Notes: generated by a model from the letters alone, not told the origin. Positions 45,896-57,424 are shown, counted from the first letter of the stretch. The stretch: DNA of 64,000 nt from Aphrophora alni (GCA_963513935.1 OY740769.1:108913762-108977761); one strand, 5' to 3'. Program-made: numbers and translations.

Positions 45896-46371
45896 TGGGT
45901 AGCCATTTAGCGCAGCCTGGGTAGAGGAAATTACACCTCTCTCTGTCCCAGGCAAGTACCAACACAGAGATGATTGGGAAGTGTGACCAGTGCAGGACAT
46001 ATATAGGTCTGGATAGGGGGATCCTCCCCTTGCTGGGAAAGTGGGGCGTCCAGGTATACCCTTCTTGGGTGATACGGTGGCCCTTGATGAAGGGGTGGCT
46101 GGTGATTGAGGTGAAGATTCTTTGTGGAGGGTTGGATCCAACACATCACTTTGCGCTCTGGAGGCTTGGGAGAGCCGCGATTGGGTCTGGCAAGCCCAGA
46201 TCAGGGGTTCCCGCTAAGCGAATTCAAAGTGGGGCAAGTGCAGTTGCTGTGAGTAGGCCTATTGAAGGAGGAACAACCCAGATTCTATGGTTCGGATTTG
46301 GAAAGGTTCTCTGGATAGACAGCTGAGGGGCAGTGGCTGGGCTACGGAGAGCCTGAGTCACGGGAGTACTT

Positions 46372-47410
46372 TTGTCTGGCGAATGCCTCACCGAGGATGG
46401 TGAGAACGTTGCTCAGGACCCTAGATGGGGCAAAAACCCAATACTAACCTCCATGGATCGAATTAATAAACCGGAAGAATACAATCAGTCAAGAGCAGAG
46501 AGAAAATCTCCAGCAGAGAAGGTCCTCAGTCTGCTTCTTGATGATGAGGAAATGCCTTTGGAAGTCCCAAAGGGTCAGGCCAGCAAAAAGGCAGAAGAAG
46601 GGAAGGTAGAAGCTCCAGCTGAGCAAGCTACCACTTTCTCAAGAGACAGTGTTGACAGGTCTGCTGAGGCAGAAAGTCGATCTACTGTACTACCCTCTGA
46701 GGGAAGACCATCAGATGTAGATCTGAAACAAACGGCATCTAGGATAAACCGGATGCATGTTGAAGATACAGACAAGAAAGGCGCCGCCTTCTACAGAGAG
46801 AAGAAGAGACGGCACAGAGAGGAGAAGATGGCTGCGGGCACTTGGGTGGAATACCCGAAAGCTACTCCAAAGAGCAGGGGGGGGGGGCTGTTGACGAAGG
46901 AACGCCAAAAAGGCAAAGGTTCGAAGTCAGCAGTCCTTCAGGCTCAGGAGTAAACAGGTACCAAAGAGATCTAGGAGTGGGTTGGAATTCTCTTATGCAG
47001 AAAGGCTGACCTCCTTCAAGGTTGCAGTGGTGCCTAAGGACTTTCCGGAGAGGCTACTCACTGAGGAGGACATCCTGGAGCTCTCGTCTGCTCTCATAGT
47101 GCAGATGAAGCCCCTTTCAGATGGATGTCTACCAGGCTTCAATGAGTCGCCGAGACTGGAAAGCGGAGCTATGGTATTGCAGTGCTGCAATCTGGAAACC
47201 AAAGGGTGGCTAGAGCAGGCTGTTACCAAATGCAATACCTGGAAAGGAGCGATCTTGGAAGTGGTGGACGCGAAAAAGGTGATAAATATTAGTAAGGTTA
47301 TCGCCAGGTTTCCGCCCCCATTTGACAAGATGAAGGTGGAGGATGTACTGGTCAGAATCCATCAACATGACCTCAAGACCCTACAAGAGACTGGAGGATC
47401 ATCAACGTGA
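46372..47410 (+). pseudogene. Non-LTR ORF1 (DUF4780-like), frameshifted
   Basis: The first part (46372-46953) is charged and rich in Glu/Lys/Ser. A run of ten G at 46877-46886 coincides with a frame change. The second part (46982-47410) is a folded-looking domain with FKVAVVPKDFPERLLTEEDI and later AVTKCNTWKGAILEVVDA, like the DUF4780 region of ORF1 proteins in insect LOA/R1-type elements. It probably bound element RNA. Confidence 0.68.
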
Positions 47411-48508
47411 GAACCATGGGCCCTCAGGGGAGGACCGTGGTTCTTGGACTCAATGAGAAGGATCTGGAAGAGCTCAAGAAGAGAAACCTCAGGGTAGGCT
47501 CGGTCTTGGGCAGATCCAGTTCCAAATCATTGGGAAAAAGACAAAGGATGGTGATGCCAAGGAAGGTGCTGAAGGAGGTTCAGGCCAACCTTCAACATAA
47601 AAAGGCAGCCAGCCTTAACCTAGCCAGCAGATTCAAGGCCGAAGGCATCGATGTGGCTCTGATCCAGGAGCCATGGGCAGTGAAAGGTAAGGTTCGATAC
47701 GTCATCGGACGCGCCCAAAACATGCATGTTAGTGAATAAGGATCTAAGTGTCTTTTTGCTAAATGAGTTCTGTTCCAGGGATCTGGTAGCAGCTAAGGTG
47801 AGATTGGAGGATCTGGAGGTGTGTGGAGAAATCACCATAGGCTCTGCATACTTCCCGTTCGACTCGGCCAATCCAACACCAACTGAAGAGTTTACACGCA
47901 TTGTGGGAGAAGCAAAGAGGAAAGGTGAACACCTAGTGCTTGGAATGGACTCCAATGTGCAACGCCTCGCATGGGGCAGTTCAAACTGTAATGGAAGAGG
48001 TACGTCTCTAATTGATTATATGTCTAGTAATAATTTAGATATAGTTAATGTAGGTAACAAACCGACCTTCATCAACAGAGTGAGGAGGGAGGTCATTGAC
48101 ATCACAGTCTGTACTGAACGTACTGCTCAACTCATCGAGGGTTGGAGGGTCTCGGTGGAGCCATCACTGGCAGATCACCAGCACATTCTATTCGAGATGA
48201 GGTGGAAGCAGAGGATAGACATCTGGTACAGAAACCTCAAAAGGACGAACTGGGATAAGTACAGGGAGGAATTGGGGCAGGCTGTTCAAGATATAGAGTC
48301 TGAAGTGAGAGGGATAGAGGAGTTGGAAGAAGTTTCGGAGCAGCTGCAGGCTGCGGTGCAGGGAGCTTTTCAGGCCAACTGCCCCCTCACACAAAGGAAA
48401 AAACACGAAACGGTAAGGTGGTGGAACAAGGAACTAGCAAAGATGAAGAGGGAGGTAAGAACTTCGTTCAAGGTCTCTAAACATCTTGGTTTAGGGTTTT
48501 TATGGTAG
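47407..48508 (+). pseudogene. APE-type endonuclease domain of ORF2
   Basis: QANLQHKKAASLNLASRF and ALIQEPW open the domain (catalytic Glu, about 47663). After a frame change at about 47726 follow FLLNEFCSRDLVAAKV, GMDSNVQRLAWGS, IDYMSSNNLDIVNVGNKPTF, IDITV and SLADHQHILFEM (final Asp-His). In GMDSNVQ... the usual His after the Asn is not conserved. This enzyme nicks target DNA. A frame change occurs again near 48490. Confidence 0.85.
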
Positions 48509-48601
48509 GGTTGCTGGGAACCCTACCATAAAAAACTCACTGAGTATAACTCAGCCATTCGGAAAGCCAAGCGGGATTCCTGGAGAAAGTACTGTGAAAG
48601 A

Positions 48602-49110
48602 GTGGAAGAGTGCTCTGAAACAGCTAGACTCCAGAAGATCCTGAGGGCAGAACATACCAATAGGGTGGGCTCTCTGGAAAAACCAGATGGCTCGTACACG
48701 CAGTTCGGAAAGGAGACTCTGGAAGTACAACTGGGATGTCACTTTCCGGATTGTGAGATAGAGGGAGGGAGTGATCCCTCTCTGTACACTAGGGCAGTTC
48801 CACGTAGAGCGGACTGGAACTGCTCGAGGAGACTCATAAATGAGGATAAGGTAGACTGGGCCATAAGATCGTTTGAGCTGCACAAAGCCCTGGGTCCGGA
48901 CGGGATCACTCCCTTACTACTCATGGAGAGTTTGGAGGTGCTCAAGCTGGTACTCACGGATGTGTTTCGAGTGAGCTTGGCGCTGAGCCATGTTCCAAGG
49001 AATCGGGCTGTGGCAAGGGTAGTCTTCACTCCAAAGCCTGGAAGAGCGGGATATGCTCAGGCCAAGGCATACAGACCAATTTGCCTAAACTCCTTCTGGA
49101 TCTCCCTCAC
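48602..49110 (+). pseudogene. Reverse-transcriptase N-terminal part, core deleted
   Basis: Contains ALGPDGITPLLLMESLEVLK, ARVVFTPKPGRAGYAQAKAY and RPICLNSF, the fingers region of R1/LOA-type enzymes. Sequence then jumps to material upstream of RNase H; no YADD block exists in any frame, so roughly the palm and thumb are missing. Confidence 0.85.
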
Positions 49111-50060
49111 CTAGGGGTTTATATTCAGGGACAGGCCAGGATGAGTTCATACAGACTGCAGCAAACGGGTTGCTGGAGAATGAGATGCCCTGCGATCGGT
49201 CACTGCGGGATAAATCAAGTGGTCAACAAGGAAGTGTTAGACATGTCCTCAGATCACATGATACCTAATGTTTCATTAGATAAGCCATTCAAGACGAAAA
49301 TCTTCTCTAGGGAAGAATGGGAGTCTGGAAAGAGGTTATATAACGAGCAGGATATAGTCTGGTTTACAGATGGCTCGAAAACGGAGATGGGTACGGGCAG
49401 TGGTATAAATGGGATTAACCCAGAGAGTTCCATCGTACTGCATGCTACTGTTTTCCAAGCAGAAGTAGGTGCAATCTCTGAATGTATCAAGGAGAATCTA
49501 AGAATGGAATACACAGGTAAGAACATTCTGATCTTCACAGACAGTCAAGCTGCAATTAAGGCACTAAACACGACTAGAGTAAAGTCGAAGCTGGTATGGG
49601 ACTGCATCTCATCATTGATAAAGCTTAGTCAGGTGAACACGGTCACTGTGGGCTGGGTTCCTGGCCACTCAGGTATCGATGGAAATGAGAGATGAATTAG
49701 CCAGGTCAGGTTCAGAATTCCCTTTCGTGGGCCCGGAACTGGTGTTCGAGATCTCTTATGGGCATGCCAGAGCAGCGGTTGATACATGGATATGGGAGGA
49801 GATGAATAGGGCCTGGACGGATTCAACTACAAGTAGACTTGCAAAGAGGCTACTTTGACCAAGCAAGAAACATGCTGAACAACTCATATCTCTTAGAAGG
49901 GATAACATGAGGTGGGTGGTTGGGCTCTTAACGAGCCACTGTCACCTCAGAAAATACCTACACAGGATAGGGATTGCTGCAGAAAATACTTGCAGGAAAT
50001 GTGGTTTGGCTGAAGAGTCCGCAGAACACATTCTCTTAGAGTGTGAGGCGTTAGGATGAG
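49111..50060 (+). pseudogene. RNase H domain and C-terminal Cys/His motif of ORF2
   Basis: RNase H active-site segments are WFTDGSKTEMGTGSG (49360), AEVGAISECIKE (49459), FTDSQAAIKAL (49535) and VPGHSGIDGNE (49658). A TGA at 49693-49695 interrupts. In another frame the domain continues, and a CRKCGL...EHILLEC knuckle stands at about 49987-50045. RNase H presence fits the I/LOA group. Confidence 0.85.
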
Positions 50061-50258
50061 CCAGGCTATACTCTCTAGGCCCTCCGGGAAGGAGATGGAA
50101 ACCACCCTAGACAACCCTATAGGTAGCATCTGTTCCTTTATAAGGATGACAGGTATTACTGAGTGGGTGTAGGAAGGAACTTGGGGCGGCAAAAGACCTT
50201 TAGGTCGACGCTGGTGAGGCCTCTGACGGAGGCTATCACAGCCTAGTACAAAAAAAAA

Positions 50259-50364
50259 TGTAATTCTTATTGAGAAAGCATTGAGAGCTGAGTGTGAGTT
50301 CTTTGGCAGAAATCTTTGTCTAAACCTGCATGATAAACATCAGCCATTTAGTTGATTGTGAGTC
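50259..50364. repeat. Right copy of the 106-bp target-site duplication
   Basis: Matches 45790-45895; begins directly after the A-run of the non-LTR element. Confidence 0.92.
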
Positions 50365-50394
50365 ATCGTTTAATGAAGTTGTGTGCCAGAATAT

Positions 50395-51305
50395 TGATAA
50401 CTTTTAAATATTGAGCTAAGTGTCACATTGAAATTTTTAGTACAATTAAAAATTGCAATTCTCATTGTAGCTTATGACAAAGACGGCATGTCTCGTGTAT
50501 ATGTTTTCACAAAAATTCACTGAAGAACGTAGAATACAATGAACACCCTGGACGACCTTCCACCTCAAAAAACAAAGAAAATGTTTAAAAAATTAGCCAG
50601 ATTGTTTACGAAAACTGCTGATTCAATATCTGGACTGAATGATAACTGAAACCGTGAATACTGACAAAGACACTGGGTGGAAAATTTTATGTGAGGATTT
50701 AACAAGAAAAAAGGTTGTCCAAAGATGATGCTTAGGATACCTGAGCAAAAAGAATGTTATAAGAAAATTTGCGCTGGTATGGTGCAGTAATTTTATGCCA
50801 ACTTCAACTTTTTTTCAAAATGTTTTTAAATGGATTTTCCAGTATGATCCTTGATATAAAAAGACAGTTAATGAACTGTAAAACAGTGTCATCACCAAGA
50901 ATGAAACAAAACAAGTCCAAATTCAAACCTTCGCTCATAGTATTTTTTAGTAAAAGTTACAACAATGAACCAGTATTCTTATAAGAAAGTTTCGACAAAG
51001 CTGAAAGAATCAGAAAAAAATTATCAGAATTATGGAGAAATAGTTTCTCTCTTTATTAGGATAATGTTCATGCATAATTTTATGCGAGACCGAAAAACAC
51101 ATTACTACATTGGAACACCTTCTATATTCGCCAGATTTGGAAACAAGTGACTTATTTTTTTTCCTTAAAGTTAAATCTGGGCAAAAGAAGATGTTTTGAG
51201 TTAGTTGATACAGTAAAAAAAAAAAAATGGTTGATGTGTTAAAACAGCGGATAGAAACTGGTCTGCTTTCGACCAATGGAAAACAAAACTACATCCGATT
51301 GTAAG
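50395..51305 (+). pseudogene. Decayed mariner transposase
   Basis: In changing frames there appear DGMSRVYVFTWHKKF (N-terminal helix-turn-helix), a region with RKFAL, then IKRQLMNCKTVSSPRMKQNK, and near the end LYSPDLETSDLFFF, the PYSPDLAPSDF motif of mariner with the third catalytic Asp. Stops and frame changes are scattered, and no clean inverted ends were found. It immediately follows the non-LTR element. Confidence 0.75.
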
Positions 51306-51433
51306 TATGAATAGGGACTTATTGAGGACAAGCATTAGAATTGTTATTCATATAAATAAAGGTGAGTTATTGCATCCATTTTTTTATTTAAGTAGCACTC
51401 TATGTACAAGTTTAAATTTAAAAATAAAATATA

Positions 51434-52733
51434 TGAGGTATGTCCAGAAAGTAAGCTCCATTTGTGTTTCTTGCTGCAGAAGCATTGCGATTACAGTTTG
51501 ACGCATGTGCAGTAGTTGGTCTGAGTCAAGAAGAAGATGATATCATTAAGACATCGCTGTTTGTTGTTTACACTTTGTAGTGCTAGTTTAGAATGGCAAT
51601 GTTGAGTGTAAATCCTGCCACTTGTGAGATCTGTAATTTGTTTTCTTAATGCTAAGAACAATTAATCAGTTGACTTTCATCGACAGATCTGGTCAGTTTA
51701 CGGAGAAAATGCGATGAGTATGGTAAGAAGATAGGTCCGACAGTTCAATGAAGTATATGATCAAGTGCATGAACACGAACGAAGTGGGTATCCATCTCTG
51801 GTTAGTGATGTTCTGGTTCGTGCAGTATGAGAGAAGATTAAGGAAAACTGTAAATTTACAATTTCTGCTCTTTCTATGGAATTTCCTAAAATTTCAAGAT
51901 CACTTCTTCGAGAAATTCTTTCTATAAAACTGCTTTTTTGAAAAATTTGTGCTCATTGGGTGGCAAAAACTCTTACAGCGCAATATAAAAAACAGTGTCA
52001 AAGCAGTGCACTTAATATTTTGACACATTACGACAAAGACAGTGATGACTTTCTGAGCCAGATAGTGATTGGTGATGAGACTTGGGTCGCTTATGAAATA
52101 CCTGAATCAAAACGACAATTGATGGAATGGAGACACATATATCACCAGCAAGATTAAAGCCAAGCAAATTTTGACAACCCAAAAATCATGTGAACTGTGT
52201 TTTGGGACAGACACGGGATTCTACTGCCGGATTTCTTACAGTGAGGTGAAACATTCAATGCAAATATTTACTGCGAGATGGTTAGGAAACTGCACCATCC
52301 AATATAGAAAAAGAGTCGAAGAATGCTCATAAACGATATTGTTTTGATTCATAACAATGCTCGACCTCATGCTGTGAATTCTTACAGGACTTTGGCTGGG
52401 ACCAGTTTGACCACCCTTCGTACAGACCTAACCTTGCCCCTAGCGACTTCCATCAGTTTTTGCACCTGAAATTGTTCCTTGGTCCTCAAAACTTCAACAA
52501 CGATGATGAGCTCGAAGAACATGTTACCACATGGTTAACACAGGCGGTAACATTTTATGAAGAAGGCATACAAAAACTTGTGCCACGCTATGAAAAGTGC
52601 CTATGAAATGATGGGAACTATGTAGAAAAATAGTTTAAAGTTTGCAGATTTTTTTGCAAATAAATAATTTTTATGCATCTGTACTAGTTTTGTTTTTATT
52701 ATCAAATAGAACCTACTTTCTGGACGTACCTCA
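51434..52733 (+). mobile_element. Mariner element with complete ends
   Basis: 1300 bp with TA duplications at 51432-51433 and 52734-52735. Inverted ends are TGAGGTATGTCCAGAAAGTA and, complemented from the right, TGAGGTACGTCCAGAAAGTA, with one difference in the first 20 bases. The size is that of a full mariner, but the transposase inside is broken. Confidence 0.93.
51595..52606 (+). pseudogene. Mariner transposase inside the complete-ended element
   Basis: Segments in several frames: SDDFLSQIVIGDETWVAYEI (first catalytic Asp, about 52068-52076), ESKRQLMEWRH, then VLIHNNARPH near 52350, where the usual catalytic Asp (HDNARPH) is Asn, and DHPSYRPNLAPSDFHQF near 52425, followed by a C-terminus ending EKCL at 52606. 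At least four frame changes or stops are present. It is dead, but its ends could still be moved by a partner. Confidence 0.82.
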
Positions 52734-52863
52734 TATAAACAAACTAAAATGACAAATCTTGATTAAGTGAGGGCTGTAATAATTACACTAGTAATGGATT
52801 GGGTTATAATTTATCAGGTGATAAAATAAGATCATACAAATAACAATGGTTAATGATGTTAAC

Positions 52864-53105
52864 CTTGAACACGAAAATCAAAACTGCTTCCTTCTTGTAA
52901 CATATTTGCTTTTATAATTAATACATCATTGGGAGTATCCATTTCTCTTATACCATCTACACTTTGTACGGGTCCAGATTTCTCAGAATACATCCAAGTG
53001 AAATCCATATCCATAGATCTTGCTGAATTACCAACAACTTCAATTTTGAAATAAATTATTTCGTGTGTGTTGGATTTGAAGTTTTCCCCACAATTCTGGA
53101 GACAT
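52864..53105 (-). CDS. PKD1/REJ-like host gene, exon
   Basis: A 242-bp exon with acceptor GATATATAG and donor CAAG|GTTAAC. It begins with the last base of a codon and ends with the first base of one, fitting both neighbours. The 80 codons include CLQNCGENFKSN (the REJ C..NC start block), MDFTWMYSEKSGPVQ (the aromatic strand, usually Y.W) and DVLIIKANMLQEGSSFDFRV (the L.....L..G..Y.FRV strand pair). There is no stop in frame. The large exon size and clean phases argue for a living gene. Confidence 0.85.
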
Positions 53106-53689
53106 CTATATATCAACAAAACAAAATCATAGGATTACTAATTGAGTTGGAATGCATAATTCTGTATTTAATTTTATATTAATCCAATTCAGGGCAAGTT
53201 AATTTCGTAGTAGTTTGTATTTGCTTCTGTATGAAATTCAAACGATAAATGATAAGTCATTTGGGAGAGAGTGTTTGACATTTGTTTATTAATTTTTTTT
53301 ATGGCTATGTACTTCCCATTTAAAAACAAATCTGAAGAAAATTTTCTACTACTTAACCTCTCAACGAGGTTTTCTGAACAGAGCTTGCATTATTTTACCC
53401 ACTGTACTTCCGAATTGCTGAACACTGCTCGTAAAGAAGTAGTCTGTCGGCTAATGATTTAGCTATTTAACTATTTTAAGAAACTCTTAACCCAGTGCAT
53501 TTTATTAGTTTGAAATATATTCTGAAATTAAGTATTTCTTAATTCATCAGCTGTCTTAGCCATTTCTAAGTTCCTATTGTGGTAAACACAAAGAAATTTC
53601 TATCTTTTACACAGTATTTTTATGGCATTTTTCTCATGTATCTATACTATTATTGCCAAAAAGGTTTCAGGCAAAAGTTGTTTTGAATG
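53106..53689. other. Intron between two REJ exons
   Basis: AT-rich intron; nothing else recognised before the Tigger fragment. Confidence 0.5.
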
Positions 53690-54243
53690 GTGATGTGTTA
53701 CAAAGTTTCTGAGATAACGTTACAAAGAGGTTGGAATAAATTGTGGCCTGAGCCAGAAAACATTGAAACTACTGAAGAAAACTATATGGAGGATAACAAT
53801 GATGAAACTGTAATCTTGCAACATTGCAAAAATATCCCTGATGGAGAAGATATATCAATAAACGATGTTAATGAATGAATAAGAATAGATAAATATGAAG
53901 ACAGTTTTGAGATTTTAAGTGACAATGAACTTGTGCAGAGTGTGATGAATGAAGACGATTGTGAGATTGATGATAAAGACGATTCTGTTGGTGAAAACAA
54001 TAAGTCATAAGGAAGCAGAAAACATTTTTTAGAAGTGATTAACTGGTATAAAAAGCAGGAGGAGAAAAGATGCAACAAAGCTGTTACTGCTACGCATAAT
54101 ACGAGACACAGCTGCAAGAAACTATATAAAGATCACTGAACTGTACGTCACTGCACTGGAACGCAGGTATTTCTGTTATCTGTCTATTCTCTTAACGGTC
54201 ATCGGTACGGTCCCAAGACTGGCGGTAAATAGAATGTCTACTG
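53690..54243 (+). pseudogene. pogo/Tigger (jerky-like) transposase C-terminus and 3' end
   Basis: LQRGWNKLWPEPEN starts the fragment, with an acidic linker, then ISINDVNE-stop-IRID and FEILSDNELVQSV, as in the C-terminal region of Tigger/jerky-like proteins (usually ...EW...D....F.ILSDEEIV). The stop TGA at 53876-53878 replaces the usual Trp. The element ends in ...GTCTACTG at 54243 followed by TA, the reverse complement of a CAGTAGAC pogo-type end. Confidence 0.75.
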
Positions 54244-54692
54244 TATATACAAATACAGGGTGTTTTATCAGCAGTCCACCCATCTAAGCAAATATGATTC
54301 TTGAGTTAAACATTTTTTAAAAGTTGATTAAATATTTGTATTAAACTAATTCTTTAAAAAGTATGAATATTTTATTTTTGATCATATTAGTTAATTTAGA
54401 TAAAAATGAAAATAACTCCAAAATTATTAGTAATATATTCAAAGTATATAGAAACAATTACTCAAAAAAAGTACATTCAACAAAAACATAAAACAAATCT
54501 TAATGAAAAACATATATTTAAAAATTCTTATATTTTACGAAATTTATTAAATTTCAAATATAATTGGAAATTTTATAATAAAGGATGTTGATTCCCATAG
54601 CACAAAATAACGTAAAATAACACTAAGAATTTAAAAAATGAATGAAGTATATTTTATTACTGTAATTCCCTGATACATGGTTAGTAACCTTG
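54244..54692. other. Gene-free AT-rich stretch
   Basis: Short open frames only; nothing recognisable. Confidence 0.5.
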
Positions 54693-55653
54693 TGTAATAC
54701 TCAATTTTTGAAATTTTGATTTGGTACCAAAATATCAGCTGTTACTGAAAAGGAATTTTTATGATTGGTTGAAAGAAAGACGGCGTAAGTCAAGTTGACG
54801 TCTGTAAATAACATTTGAAATAAGGGAAAGAAAAATTTTAATAGATTTCCAAAAATATGTATTTAAAATAAATAATATTTAGTTTTAATATAGACTTGGT
54901 ATTTCAATGAAAATTTATGTATGTAAATGTGACAGTGTGTGTTACCAAGCAAGAATGATTTGAGCAATGTCCGTGGAACTAGAAATGTGAACCCTGTGCT
55001 ATCATCGTAAGCGTGCAGGCTCAAGGTTTCACAGAGAGTCTGGAGATAGCATCTGAAATGGTCAGACGTGTTTGTGAGTAGTGAAAGAAAAATTTGGAGG
55101 ACAATGAAATTTGTATTTGAGTGATTTTTTGAACATGTGAACAATGTAACTTAATGTTTAAGAGTCTAGAGACAACGTTCAAAGTAGACGGACGTATTTT
55201 CGTTTGTGGGAAAGTTATTTTTGAGAACAATGTAATTCACATAAATATATCTTTGTGGTGAAAATAATGTGGACAATTAATAAATATAGGAATGTTTGAA
55301 CTATAAAGTAAATAAAAGGAGTTGTTGTTTTAAAAAACTATAAAAAATAGACGTTAGGCTTCTTAAAAGCAAAATGGACAATGCAATAAGAAAGCGTGAC
55401 GTGGTAAAAAAGTGTATTCGTTTCTTGTGAACAATCCAAAAGGTGTTTTTAATAAAAGAGACAGTGGACTTTTATCTAACTGAACTTTAAGTGAATAGCC
55501 AAGAAAGAATACATGATAATGTACGAATAGTGAATTCACAATGGAGATGATCAACCAAGGCAACATGCGAGGAATCGCGGATTTCTGTCGTCAACTAGAA
55601 GGCTTCACGTTACGAAGGTTATCCATCTTTAACATTACTACAAAGTGGTAACA
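54693..55653 (+). mobile_element. LTR-like family fragment F
   Basis: Starts TGTAATACTC and shares with copies A and B the blocks GACGTCTGTAAATAACATT, ATAGATTTCCAAAA and the TCTAGAGACAACGTTC / GTAGACGGACGTATTTTC region. The 3' half with the GGCGCCC motif is missing. Around 55637-55653 the sequence ends CATTACTACA, which is the inverse of the start of copy E, so the right border may be a rearrangement. No duplication was found. Confidence 0.6.
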
Positions 55654-56517
55654 TGTACAATAGACAATACCCAGGGCCGTAGCATGGTATGTAGGCGCTC
55701 AAGGCAAGGCTGTTCTAAGACTCCTCTAAGACTGAAACTGATCTCCTTAACCAAAAGCTTGCACGCTTTCAGATTCTGAATATCACCTCTTAATCACCTC
55801 AAACCCATAATCACTTGGCAACAAGCATTTTCACTTCACTTACATAAGATCTCACTCAAATACTAAACTTATCTTAAAACTAAATATTACTATCAATTTC
55901 TGGGAATTTATTTTGATTTATCTCGTCTTTCTAGAAACATCCATAAAGCCTATTTTCACTTGACATTATTAACTCTTCCTGTTTCGTTTGAACCAATAAC
56001 AGCACTTATCTATTTTACCGCAACTTTCCATCTCATATTCAAAAATTCAAAAAGTGCATATCACACCCTCCCCACCTCAGATGTACTGTTGGGAATCGCC
56101 ATCACCCCCACTTCCACAGAATAATGGGTTGTAGCTAGCAGTTATATCTGTACCTAACAATAACGAAACATAGTTAATTAATATTTTTAATTCATTGTGT
56201 TTTGTTATTTTACCTTATTTTGTGGTAGGGAATCAACAACAAATTAATAAAAAATTAACAATACCATAAAAAACTAAAAATTTTATGTTTTGACAAATAT
56301 TTTAAGGTAAATATGATGATAACATAATGGTATTTGCAGATAACGCACAAAAAAATAAGAAAAAAGTTTAGAGGAAATATTTATTCAAAATTTTGACAAA
56401 GGAATCTTATTTTCAAAGTTTGTCGCACTGATCATTAAACACTCCATGTTTATTAAAGGACAATGTTTTAAAAAATTTGTATTTGTAATAAGATATAAAT
56501 TGAATACTTTTACTTAC
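55654..56517. other. Intronic stretch
   Basis: No gene. CAGGGCCGTAGC near 55672 resembles a hAT end, and the block to about 56130 could be a miniature element, but the second end is not clear. Confidence 0.35.
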
Positions 56518-56665
56518 ACTATTTCTACATCTACTATCTTGCTCGAAATTACGCTAATAACTTGTTTTGTAGAAGCAGATTTTCGTTTTGTACCAGTAGC
56601 TTTTACTGTAAGAGTAAAAGTATAAACTTTTCCTGCACGCAAATGTCCCACAGTATAACGACTTT
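56518..56665 (-). CDS. PKD1/REJ-like host gene, exon (most 5' one seen)
   Basis: A 148-bp exon with acceptor TTTTTAATTTTTAG and donor AATAGT|GTAAGT. It enters with two bases of a codon and leaves with two, which the first base of the exon ending at 53105 completes. The 48 codons include SRYTVGHLRAGKVYTFTLTV and a Ser/Lys/Thr-rich loop ending ISSKIVDVEI, the strand-turn-strand pattern before the Cys block in REJ domains (Y.....L..G..Y..TLTV). The preceding exon lies outside or was not recognised in the 7.3 kb to the right. Confidence 0.82.
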
Positions 56666-56735
56666 CTAAAAATTAAAAATAAACTTCAATTCCATTTCTA
56701 TTGTGTTTATATCATTATCAACATGATAGTTTATA

Positions 56736-57422
56736 CCGGGTCTTTCAGAAGAAAATGACAATTTTAATTTACTACAGATAATTTATTTTTTAATATTATA
56801 TTTTGATACTTTGACTTATATACTATTTACAAAAAGTGGGATTTGATACACTAAGTATAATTGTAACAAAATTTTGCCCTATTTGACGTGTAACATATGA
56901 GTTCAATATGGCCACCATTCTGCTCCTGGACGATCATGAACCTTTCCTGCACAGCATGTGTGACATAACCGAGTTATCGAAACTGATTGCTGCTACTTCT
57001 TGAACAAATTGATGCCTTCAGTTCTTGAATGGTTGTTGGTTTCAAGAGGTAAAATTTTTGTCTTTCAGATAGCCTCAGAGCCAGAAGTCCATAGGGTTCA
57101 AATCACGAAATATTGGAGGTTACATGTTTGTGTTGGTAATGACATAATAAAAAAAAAAATAGAGTGTTAATTTAATATTAATCACAAGTCACAGTTTTAA
57201 CCTATACAAAGCTTTTAATCTAAACAATAATTTCAAACAAACTCCTTGCAATGGTAATGGTGCACTATATAATTTTAAAACACAGCTGATGATAAAAAAA
57301 AAAGCTGATAATTAAATCCTGAATGTCTCTGCATAGAGAGATATGCATTTTGTTTTGGGATTGAAGCAATAATAACTGATTTACAATCATTTTAAATTGA
57401 CACTTACTTTTGAAAGACCCAG
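56736..57422 (-). mobile_element. Short mariner-superfamily element (DUF4817 group), internally deleted
   Basis: TA at 56734-56735 and 57423-57424 flank inverted ends CCGGGTCTTTCAGAAGAAAA and, complemented from the right, CTGGGTCTTTCAAAAGTAAG. On the minus strand a C-terminal transposase relic is seen (IQELKASI, then GGHIELI), as in the insect DDE group whose N-terminus is DUF4817 (usually DLK.RI......NGAHIE). At 687 bp most of the gene is gone. Confidence 0.72.
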
Positions 57423-57424
57423 TA

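Larger units (their letters stand above)
45896..50258 (+). mobile_element. LOA/R1-like non-LTR retrotransposon with internal deletion
   Basis: 4.36 kb, GC-richer than its surroundings. The order is 5' leader, ORF1, APE-type endonuclease, start of reverse transcriptase, RNase H, Cys/His tail, and a short A-run (50250-50258). The catalytic core of the reverse transcriptase is deleted at about 49105. A 106-bp duplication flanks it. Frameshifts and stops make it a defective copy. Confidence 0.9.

Noticed and set aside
46711..48883. Several minus-strand frames of 65-111 codons over the non-LTR element
   Set aside because: Shadows of ORF1 and ORF2 in a GC-richer stretch.
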